The notes below the pieces were generated by a model. The model was not told where the DNA came from and did not search any database. It saw only the letters and a program-made list of their open reading frames with translations. The translations under genes were made by a program, and so were the position numbers. 64,000 nt of DNA from Lonicera japonica (lineage: Eukaryota; Streptophyta; Magnoliopsida; Dipsacales; Caprifoliaceae), in assembly GCA_021464415.1 (NCBI GenBank), contig JAKCWG010000206.1:40172-104171 (forward strand), read 5' to 3'. Below, piece by piece: positions 56,050 to 64,000 of the stretch (position 1 is its first letter; every line of letters begins with the position of its first letter).

Positions 56050-58644
56050 TTTACGGACGTGTCTAAGGTAATCAGAGGTCCTAGACTTCACAATCGTGCC
56101 ATCCCTTGAGATGTACCTGCAAAACTGGGTTGGAAAATGGGAGTGAGCCAAGCACGGCTCAGTGGAAACTATAAGGGTTTTATATATATATAAAAATATA
56201 TTTTCAAAACAATGCATGGTAATGCTTTCCCATCCCCAAAATATAATAAGATAGAGATCACTAGAAAATATAGTTGAAATCACACTGATAACATAATATA
56301 CCTGTAAAACTCATGTGTACGATAAAGTAAGTATCTCTGAGACATAAGTAATCTATAGCAAGTAGAATGTAGTGCCAACTCATATGTATCTATAAAACTG
56401 TTGGCTATTGTGTAAAACTTGGCACTACAATTGCGTCATCTAGAAATGTCTCACCCGAGACAATTATCCTAAATAACCCGCAACTATCCAAGCGTCCGCC
56501 AGGTCTACATTTCGTGGCCTTTCACCCATGCGGCAGCAAGGCCTCTCGTTTGTTTCCGTGCACGGTTTCGGGTCTTTCACCCAAGGGCACTTGGTCCCAA
56601 CTTACGGCCTTAACCTTTAGAGACCAAACCTGGGACCTATCATGGACGAGCGTAATCAAATATGTATTTATCTCCAGACAACCCATGCATCAATCAACAG
56701 ATGTACAAATGTGCCCATAAAATAATATAATCATTCCTACTAATATCCATAAACTAACCATACCATATAAAGAGAACAAAATACTATATTTGTTTCCTTA
56801 TAAAATCTCTATACGCAAATATTGTATCTGGAACTGAAGAAAATATAAAATATCTATCACATCATACGATAAACTCAAATGTATACTCAACAAGGCCCAT
56901 CCATATTTGTGAATGTACCATGAAATCAGTAGTGGTATTATTGTTGTATTTAGAGCCGGTCCGCTAAGTCCGTCAATTTATGATTAAATAAGTATATCAG
57001 GCATTTGGGAGGTTTAGTAGTCTTCCAAAAGTTTGGCACCAAGCCAAGCAAAATATAGCATTTATATAATATACAGGTTTTATGTAAACCTCCCCTCATA
57101 ATCATAGTAATTTACTTGTTCAAAATAAACTTGTAACATTAACCAGCGTAACTACGAACTGGCCTGGCAAGTAGCAAATCTCATAAATCATGTACCGGTA
57201 GCTCAAGTACAACAATGACACTAAATATATACGTTATCATATCCCAATTATACTTTTAATTTCAAGTATAGTGTTGTGTATAAAGGGAGCGTAGATTACT
57301 GTTTAGTGTCGTGTACGTAAGTAAAGGTTTTATACCCATTTTATCCCAACACTGTATGTGAAGGTTGTATATATCATTTTAAAACATAGCATGGCTCAAC
57401 TTACGAATAACACTCCATATTTAGTTCGTATCAATATTTTATAGTACCCAAATCGTTTATACGCGCTTGCGCGCTAGAGACCAAGAACAAGGGTTTTTGG
57501 CAAATCAATGTAATACTTGATTTTTTTTATAGAATCATGTAATACTCACAATATCATACAATAAACAACCATTACAATTATACAATACTAACCCAAGACC
57601 GCTAAATGTGCGGAACCTATTTCGTAGAGAGAAAATCTCACATTCATAAGAAAATTGATGATTTAACACATAAACTTTGAAAATATAATTTAATAATAGT
57701 GTTCACACCTATTGAGGGTTAATCCCTCGAAGGTTTGCGATGGAATTGAGCCGAAGATGCACTAAATCTGAAAACCCCCAGTCCTCCTTCCAACCGTGCC
57801 CTAGCAATGGAGGTTTTGATGTGAGGAAGAAGATGAATAGTGATAGGAGGATTGTTTAGTTGTTAATTTGATGTTGCTCTTGTGTAGTGATGGTATAAAG
57901 ATTTGTATCTCTCTCTCAAAGGCTCCCTCTCCTTCCTCTCTTGGAAACTCTCGGTGGTTCTGAGTAAATGAGCAAAAAAGGAGAAGTGCGTATATATATA
58001 CACAGTTGTTATAATTTCCAGCTACTGTTCACGCTACTGTTCACGCGAGGGACTTGCAGCGCTGTACTTTGGACGGCCATAACTTCTAGCTCGGATGTTC
58101 GATTGAGGTGATCTTTATGTCCACGGAAAGGTAATTTGGAGGTCTACAACTTCCTAGAAGGAAGTGTCTCCAAATTCTGGACAGATAATTCCCAGAAATT
58201 CGACGAAGTCAACACATTAATGTTACCGAATGAACAACTGATAGCAATTGACCTATTTTGCGCTCAATTTCAACTTGGTAAATGTCCGAATTTTCCTTTG
58301 GCCAAAACACAAAAGTTGTAGATTGTATAAAACTCTAGGGCACTTAACGGACGAAAACTCAATCTGATGAGGACGAAGGAGTTACGCTTCCTCCAAGTTA
58401 ACCAAAAATTATGAAGTCGGGTAAATTGAAAACTTGCAATTTACATCCCGATTTCGACTCGAACCATTCGAAATGACTAACGGATATTCTAACATGCTTA
58501 AATATATTAATGTAACTCATCGGAAGCCTTTGAGCCATTCCGATCCTTTCAAAGCAAAATATGGCTATCCGAAGCCCATGTTCGCCTTACACGCGACATG
58601 TATCGCGATTTTTGATAAATAGAGACACGGGGTATTACAGAGTC

Positions 58645-58837
58645 GCGAAGGAGTAATTTCCAGCCTTCCAGGCATTTGAGGTCTTTGGTGGTTCGACCTT
58701 CCACTTTTGTCCGGACGGCTGAGACTTCTGCTATAGAGACGGCGCGGCCAGCAATTGATCCTACCAGGGTTATCCATCCACCCGAGGAGGCATCGGGTGA
58801 TAGTGAGAGCGTGTCGAAGCGCGCTCAGATATATTAG
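58645..58837 (+). pseudogene. PMD gene, last exon
   Basis: This continues from 54229 after solo LTR D (WTQTES joined to RRSNFQPS). It reads RHLRSLVVRPSTF, then ARPAIDPTRVIHPPEEASG, and ends KRAQIY with stop TAG at 58835-58837. It is Ser/Arg/Pro-rich, like the tails of PMD proteins. Confidence 0.6.
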
Positions 58838-59227
58838 TTTTACTTTCCTACATTGTTCTTAGGATTTGGACATATGTTAGTCATTAGTATTATTTTTATT
58901 TATTTATAAGTTTTAAAAACCATTGTGTAGGAATTTAGACAAAATTATGTTATCATTAACTTTCTGGGTTTCAATTTATTTTTTGTAGGAATTAAACTCT
59001 TATTAAATGAAATGCATTTATTTCCTAATGTGTGTGTAAATAAGCAAATAATAAAATAATATGACAACCCGAATAGTGTTTCTAGAGATCGTACAGCCTT
59101 TTACATAGTAAAAAGAGACCCTCTAGTACTGTAAAAGAACAAAGTAAGCATAATGTATATAGAAGCAATCCTTTTGGCAATAATGACTTCACGGACTCTA
59201 AAATAGCTTAAGGGGTGGATTTTTTCA
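58838..59227. other. AT-rich sequence after the PMD gene
   Basis: No gene or repeat is recognised; probably the 3' untranslated region and spacer. Confidence 0.5.
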
Positions 59228-59340
59228 GGTTTGTCGTGTGACAAACCTATTTGGCTATGGGTTTGTTGCCCGATAATCCCTTCTGGGAATTGTTTGTCAT
59301 GTGACAAATAGGTACATTACACTCCTTTTCATTATAAATA
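59228..59340 (+). promoter_or_regulatory. Two near-palindromes and a TATA-like box
   Basis: GGTTTGTCGTGTGACAAACC (59228-59247) and TTTGTCATGTGACAAA (59293-59308) precede CATTATAAATAC (near 59330-59341). The words and order resemble 37325-37360 upstream of the PMD gene. Promoter role is inferred. Confidence 0.5.
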
Positions 59341-59399
59341 CTCCATATTCCTTCCTTTATCTCAACACTTACCTTTCTCTTCCTTCTTTTTAGAAATAG

Positions 59400-60490
59400 G
59401 TCTTCCTTTCATACTGATTCAGACCTAGACTTTCTTAAGGCTCGGGATGCTTTAGTTTCTTCTGAGAGTGGTTTAAACTTTGGTGTTTTTAATCCTTTAA
59501 AGCTGCATGGGGTTTTCGACCCGTAGATTTCTCTTTCTTATTCGGGGCATTGGTTTTCTAAAGTCCTGTAGATCACCTTTTCCGCTTTGGTTTAGACGAA
59601 CTATGTCTTACTTTTAAGGAGTTCTCCTGGCTTCTTCGTTCTGATATCTGTTCATCGATGGCTATTTCGATAAAAGATATCAGTCCTCGAGACATGTTGA
59701 TTATACTATTATTGATTCCCCCAGCGGTTTGTGATGGCTTCATTACTGGTGATTACTTGATCTTTATAAGATGGTAAATTTCTTTCATCGTTACGAGGAT
59801 AAAGCCTCATATAGTGTGGGTTTCACTACGGCCTCTTTGATTTGTCTTATTTTCGATATGCTGTTGGTGATGGGCTCTACTAAAGTTGATCCGATCATTC
59901 TGGATTTGATATACCAGGCCAGAAACAGAGAATCCTTGGAGCCAATTATCCTAGCGAAAACGCTAAACGGCTTAGATGCTCTAAGGGCTGGCTCTTTGGT
60001 TTTTCTTAGGGGGGAATCCACAGGTCTTATACATGTGGTTGTTAGAGTGATTCCGTTCTGTGGGTTTCAATGGTTTTGGTGCTTTGACTATGTCTTCCTC
60101 TAATTGGACTACATGCTTTTCTGAGAACTTTCGATCCATTCGATGGAATATACCCTGGTGGAAGTTAGATCAATGGTCGTAGGTGTTGGTGGGTAGAATT
60201 ACGTTTGAATTAGGGGTCTCTGGTTCACCTCATTCTACCTCCCCGAAAAACTTCTTTGACAATTCAACATATCCCAGAACCTCCCACTTGGCTTGATTAA
60301 CTTTTCCTTGGAGCTTAAATTTGTTACCCCTCATTTTTCTCTGACCCTTGTACGACTGTGGCGTGGTTGGTTAACTCGGCATTTCAATCACCCTCATTTT
60401 GGCATAACTCGACCCCTCCGGGCCGACATTATCCGTTCTCGTTGGCAATTGCTGGCAGAGGAATTAACCTATGATCCGTACTAGATGGAA
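59400..60490 (+). pseudogene. Decayed coding region, unrecognised, possibly DUF7745/PMD-like
   Basis: Protein-like text continues across frames with several stops: DLDFLKARDALVSSES near 59420; ISPRDMLIILLLIPPAVCDG near 59680; PIILDLIYQARNRESLEPI, LAKTLNGLDALRAGSLVF (frame 59771-60103); LTRHFNHPHFGIT and ELTYDPY (frame 60293-60484). The middle block vaguely recalls the plant-transposon-associated DUF7745 family, which has a related PIxAIxAETxxxLxxxR stretch. The match is weak and from memory. Upstream promoter-like motifs match those of the PMD gene. Confidence 0.4.
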
Positions 60491-60838
60491 TGGTTTCGGT
60501 TCATGAATTGCGATATGACTAAAGAAAGTATTTTTTCGACTTATCAAATCTTGGATAAGGCGTGCATCGAGTTAGCTATGGAGGATATTATCTGATTGTC
60601 TCTTGTGATTTAAGTACCTTAATAGCTCCCTTATAACTCCTGGTGTTTTGATCAACCGCTGAATAATATAAGATATTGTTTCGCCTTTATGTTACAAAAA
60701 GTTTTTCCTTTATAATAATAAATCGAACCTAAAGTCACTTCTTAAGTTGCCTAAGACCCCCATTGAAATTCTCTTTTCTTAAACAAAGTAATAAGCTGGG
60801 GCTCAAGTTTAAGTAGTTCTAATTTATACATGCCTGAT
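60491..60838. other. Spacer between the decayed ORF and the Tat-type pol
   Basis: AT-rich, with no gene recognised. It would be the 3' untranslated side of the minus-strand Tat element. No LTR or polypurine tract was identified in it. Confidence 0.5.
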
Positions 60839-60942
60839 TTATTGATAATATTTCTTCAGGCAATCTAGGTTGACTGGTGAGTATACCAATTGCCCATCCA
60901 AGTCTATAGGTATAACGGCTCCTCCTGTATGGATTTATTTGA

Positions 60943-61876
60943 CTATGTATGGCCTAGTCCACTTTTGCTCGAACTTTCCCCTTGGATCCTAGCAGGCTCC
61001 TGAATCTTTTTCAGCACGATGTCGTTCTCACATATGCCCCGAGTTTTCACTTTTTGGTTGTAGGCTCGAGTGATCCTTTTCTGGTACCCTTGATGCACGG
61101 CCTTCAGTTGTTTCTCGTTTAACAGAGCTAGCTCATTATAGCGGGCCTGGACCCATTCTAACTCGTTGACTTGGTTCTCCAATATTACTCTAAGGGATGG
61201 GATCTCCAACTCAATTGGGAGGACAATTTCCATCCCATAAGTAAGGAAAAACGGTGTAACACCGCTAGAGGCTCTTTCGGTGGTACGATACCCCCATAAT
61301 GCAAATGGTAGCTTATCTGGCCAATCTAGATTCTTGTTGGCAGCCTCAACTGCCCCATTAGTTTGTGGTATGTACAGAGATGATATGTGTCTAATGATGC
61401 CGTATTCTTCCATGATAGCATTGGCTTCTCCTTCGAAATGAGTGCCGTTATCTGAAACTATTTCATGGGGAACCCTATATCGGCAAATTATATTTCTTCG
61501 GATAAATTGAGCTACTTTCCTGGCGTCCAGGACTCAAAAAGATTCTGCTTTTACCCATTTGGCAAAATAGTCAATGGCTACCAATATGAATTCGTGGCCA
61601 TTACTTGCTTTGGGCGATATCTTTTCGATAATGTCGATTGCCCATGTTACGAAAGGCCTATGAGCAATCATATTGTATAACCCTTTTGGAGGGAGTTTTT
61701 GAGACTTGGTATTTATAGCAGCGGCAAACATGATTGTTGCAGTCATTTTGGAGAGTAGAACAATAATGCCCTTGTTGATGATCTTGCGGGCCAACGTGTG
61801 ACCGCTCATGTGAGGCCCACAATCTCCCCCATGGATCTGATCCATTATTTTGACTGATTATTCTTCGGTGAAACAT
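60943..61876 (-). pseudogene. Integrase of the Tat-type element
   Basis: Minus-strand frames 61534-61845 (GPHMSGHTLARKIINKG; VTWAIDIIEKISP; FILVAIDYFAKWVKAESF) and 60943-61413 (QTNGAVEAANKN; LPFALWGYRTTERASSGVTP; VQARYNELALLNEKQL). The zinc-binding cysteines after the His region are replaced (AAAINTKSQK where a CxxC is expected). A frame break lies near 61414-61534. Inactive. Confidence 0.82.
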
Positions 61877-61982
61877 TGGAGATGAGTTTCGTCATAATTT
61901 TTTTTTTTATAGCTTCCTGGCGCAAAGTATGAATCTTGATGCTAGCCTTCTAAATATTACACGTGTCTTCTTGTCTGCCTAT

Positions 61983-62722
61983 TCAGGATACTAATAGTTC
62001 TTCAGTATATTCGATAGTCAGGCAATGAGCCGGAGTAGATCTCTTCTCTACTGTGAGGATAATTTTTTCCATCCCTTTTGGGATATCTATCATCGATGCT
62101 AAAGTGGCCAGTGTGTCGGCAAAACTGTTCTGTGATCTGTGAATGTAGTAGAACTCCGAATGTTCGAACTTTTCTGCAATGTCTTCCAATTTGATGAGGT
62201 ATGGAACCAGTTTCTCATCCCTGACCTTTCATTCTTTTAGAATTTGATGTATCACCGATGTTAAATCTCTGTAAACTTGTATTCTTTTTATCCCCTTTTG
62301 GAGGTAATTTTTAGACTAAGGATGCATGCTTTATATTCAGCTATGTTATTAGTGTAGGAGAAATCCAGACGATAGAAAATTAGCGAGTGAGTTTAATCTG
62401 GCGATATTAACAGAATGCGTATCCCATTTTTATTTCGATTAGCAACCCTATCAAAGTATATTTTCCAATATTCATCAGCCTCGAGATTCATAATGGCTTC
62501 ATCCGAAAACTCGGCCTCTTCCACCATATCGCCCAATATTGGGTTGTTAGCCAGGTAATCAGCGAGGATCTTGCCTTTTACCGCTTTTTGGGTCATGTAT
62601 GTGATATTGAACTCAGAGAGCAAGAATAACCATTTTTCCATACGGTTCGAGAGAGTTGGCTTCTTAAAAAGGTATTTCAGTGGGTCAATTCGGGATGCTA
62701 AGATGACCAGAAAGACTAGCAT
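61983..62722 (-). pseudogene. RNase H and second RNase H of the Tat-type element
   Basis: Frame 62393-62722 ends the first RNase H region (RIDPLKYLFKKPTLSNRMEK; FNITYMTQKAVKGKILADYL) and begins the second (YWKIYFDRVANRNKNGIRIL, with DRVA where the family usually has DGA). Frame 61983-62189 is the end of the second (FYYIHRSQNSFADTLATLA). The dual RNase H layout is diagnostic of the Tat lineage. Confidence 0.78.
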
Positions 62723-62817
62723 ATAGTGACGGAGCTTCTATGTTTCCCAAATGAGAGCGGTGCAAGATTTCTCTAATGGGGTATAGTTTAACTCGAATGG
62801 TGATAACTTCTTGGAAT

Positions 62818-63109
62818 TAAGAAATCATTTCCGACAAAGTCAATTGTCTCTCGAAAATAGGTCTACTATTACCGACGATACAAAAAGTTGTCGAAAATAA
62901 TATTAGTGCAAAAAATTCCCGCCATTTTTTTTGTTTTTCTGACAAAATTGGAACTCTTTTCCTACAGCATAATGTCCATCGGAAATAAAATATATTTTGA
63001 TAAAGCATTTCCAACGACTATTTTTTGTGGTCGAAAAAGGAGTTCTTTTGCGAGGGCAATTATATGCTGTCGAAAATCTTGGTCGAAAATAAGGATTTTT
63101 GTTGTAGTG
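62818..63109. mobile_element. Truncated CACTA-like end inserted in the Tat RNase H
   Basis: The right end on the plus strand is TTTTTGTTGTAGTG (63096-63109), the complement of CACTACAACAAAAA, a typical CACTA terminus. Inside are repeated cgacnn/tcgaaaa words. The Tat reading is continuous when this stretch is skipped (MYMAVG side at 63110; SKKLSPFEL side at 62817). No matching left terminus is seen, so one end is missing. Confidence 0.55.
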
Positions 63110-63169
63110 TCCTACAGCCATATACATATCTGTAAGGTATAAAATCAATGGTAACCCTGGTTGGGGTGG

Positions 63170-64000
63170 TGCCAATACTAAAGGATTGGAGAGATAATCC
63201 TTGATTTTTTTCGAACGCTTCTTGACATTGATCGTCCCATTCTCCTGGTGATAATTTTTTCAGGAGTTTGAAGATGGGTTCACACGTTTAGGTAAGTTGA
63301 GAGATGAATCTATTAATGTATTGCAAATTACCTAAGAATCCACGGACTTCTTTCTCAGTACGAGGCTCCGGCATATCTGGAATAGTTTTGACCTTAGCAG
63401 GGTCCACCTCAATACCTTTCTTACTAACCATGTAGCCTAGCAACTTTCTCTTTGTCACCCCGAAAACACATTTTCTGGGATTGAGCCTCATCTGATACTG
63501 ACGGAGTCAGTCAAAGAAGGCCCGTAGTGCTAGAATATGGCCCTTTTTTTTATTTGATAATCATATCGTCTACATATACGTCGACTTCCTTGTGGATCAT
63601 GTCATGAAAAATGGCGGTAGCTGCCCTTTGATAGATTGCCCAAGCATTTTCTAATCCGAATGGCATGACCGTGTAACAGTATGTCCCCTATAGGGTGATG
63701 AATGCAGTCTTCTCTTGGTGGTCTGGGTGCATCTTGATCTGATTATATCCTGCAAAGTCATCTACAAATGACTTTAATGCATAATTGGCAATATTATTTA
63801 TTATCAGATCTATGTCAGGTAAAAGGAAGTCGTCTTTTGGGCAAGCCCAGTTGAGATTCCGATAGTCCACACGCATGCGAACTTTACCATTCACCTTTGG
63901 AACTGGCACAATATTGGCTAACCAGGTGGGATAGTCAATCACTCGCAAAAATTCCACACTTAATTGCTTCATGACTTCATCTTTTACTTCACAATCATTC
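63170..64000 (-). pseudogene. Reverse transcriptase of the Tat-type element
   Basis: Minus-strand frame 63688-63972 holds YPTWLANIVPVPKVNGKVRM, VDYRNLNWACPKDDFLLPDI and FVDDFAGYNQIKMHPDHQEK. The catalytic Y-V-D-D words are readable near 63560-63580. Frame 63288-63491 is the thumb region (LNPRKCVFGVTKRKLLGYMV; EKEVRGFLGNLQYINRFISQ). Then comes PQPGLPLILYLT before the CACTA-like insertion. Frames are broken between blocks and the N-terminus lies beyond the window. Confidence 0.85.

Larger units (their letters stand above)
54235..58639 (-). mobile_element. Solo LTR D (Tekay-like family), split by solo LTR E
   Basis: Ends are TGTGACACCCTGAATCCC and GGGGTATTACA; GAGTC is duplicated at 54230-54234 and 58640-58644. 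Without solo LTR E it is about 2.95 kb. Shared blocks with LTRs A and C include gttaatcacagatgccg and aaaacacaaaagttgtag. A direct repeat gctactgttcac occurs at 58021-58032 and 58033-58044, next to tatatatata at 57991-58000. Confidence 0.88.
37494..58837 (+). pseudogene. Decayed plant-mobile-domain (PMD) gene split by solo LTRs
   Basis: The ATG at 37494 (MDPAHPDRLEG, then a stop) opens exon 1 (to 37739, donor at 37740). The exon at about 38560-38937 has the PMD signature LLTYWWDTTHMFHWTWGEM followed by TMTPLDLFALIGIP, as in plant mobile domain proteins (aminotransferase-like/PP7-long-form family). Coding resumes at 51553 (LHDLFEARGGDT; YDWGCFILAFLYDAMDQ), then exons 51837-52009, 52099-53075 and further pieces, with a C-terminus ending KRAQIY and stop at 58835. 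PMD proteins occur as silencing factors (MAIL1 type) and as passengers of transposable elements. Inserts at 38938-51552 and 54235-58639, stops, frameshifts and an internal duplication make it dead. Exon borders are by eye. Confidence 0.75.
60839..64000 (-). pseudogene. Tat/Ogre-type Ty3/gypsy pol, incomplete
   Basis: The minus-strand polyprotein continues beyond the window at 64000. Order on the minus strand: RT (64000 to about 63170), RNase H (to about 62390), a second, archaeal-type RNase H (about 62480-61980), integrase (61876-60943) and a C-terminal end DLDGQLVYSPVNLDCLKKYY with stop at 60841-60839. The additional RNase H and words such as QTNGAVEAANKN and PFALWGYRTTERAS are typical of the Tat lineage. 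Many frames are broken, and a CACTA-like end interrupts the RNase H at 62818-63109. No LTR is visible in the window. Confidence 0.85.

Noticed and set aside
1..64000. CRISPR arrays, operons, tRNA or rRNA genes
   Set aside because: The direct repeats here are minisatellites or LTRs with no CRISPR spacing, and the context is a plant nuclear genome. No tRNA or rRNA gene was recognised; tRNA-like words are only retroelement primer sites.

Overview
The window is plant nuclear DNA, most likely from a eudicot with a repeat-rich genome. It is almost entirely transposable elements and carries no intact host gene. The plant assignment rests on Ty3/gypsy Tekay-, Athila- and Tat-type proteins, a Ty1/copia element with a methionine-tRNA primer site, CACTA and TRIM-like elements, captured pieces of plant MLO and VPS18 genes, and a decayed plant-mobile-domain (PMD) gene. 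All calls were made by eye; boundaries come from TG...CA ends, primer sites and target-site duplications (TSDs).

Layout. (1) 1-621 and 5969-6167 look like one LTR-like sequence split by a 5.35 kb non-autonomous CACTA element (622-5968, TSD CAA) that carries intron-containing fragments of a VPS18-like and an MLO-like gene (a Pack-CACTA). (2) 6340-6467 is a TRIM-like LTR plus primer site. (3) 8050-33624 is a Ty1/copia element (TSD CCAAC) split by three insertions: solo LTR A (9562-13116, TSD TTGCT), a non-autonomous Athila-like element on the minus strand (13741-29703, TSD ATGAT), and an Athila-like solo LTR (31384-32795, TSD TATAT). The Athila-like element is itself split by a full-length Tekay chromovirus (20037-29316) whose two 2.2 kb LTRs are nearly identical. 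(4) 34578-36144 is a probable LTR, followed by a hairpin and a 32-33 bp minisatellite. (5) 37494-58837 is a decayed PMD gene on the plus strand, split by solo LTR C (38938-51552, which contains a second Athila-like element, 39398-48215, TSD AGACC) and solo LTR D (54235-58639, TSD GAGTC, which contains solo LTR E, 54606-56049, TSD TTTAC). It also has a 69-bp repeat array in an intron and an 865-bp internal tandem duplication. (6) 59400-60490 is a decayed unrecognised coding region, and 60839-64000 is a degraded Tat/Ogre-type pol on the minus strand.

Order of events. The nesting gives relative ages: copia first (its LTRs differ at about one base in ten), then the Athila-like insertion, then Tekay (LTRs about 1% different by eye). 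The PMD gene took hits from the Tekay-like LTR family and was later invaded again.

Most unusual signals. First, the two-gene Pack-CACTA. Second, short repeated, often perfectly palindromic words sit at the same position next to the predicted TATA region in every member of the long Tekay-like LTR family, but their sequence differs completely from member to member. Third, two copies of a gag-protease-only LTR family lack reverse transcriptase and integrase and carry two polypurine-like tracts.
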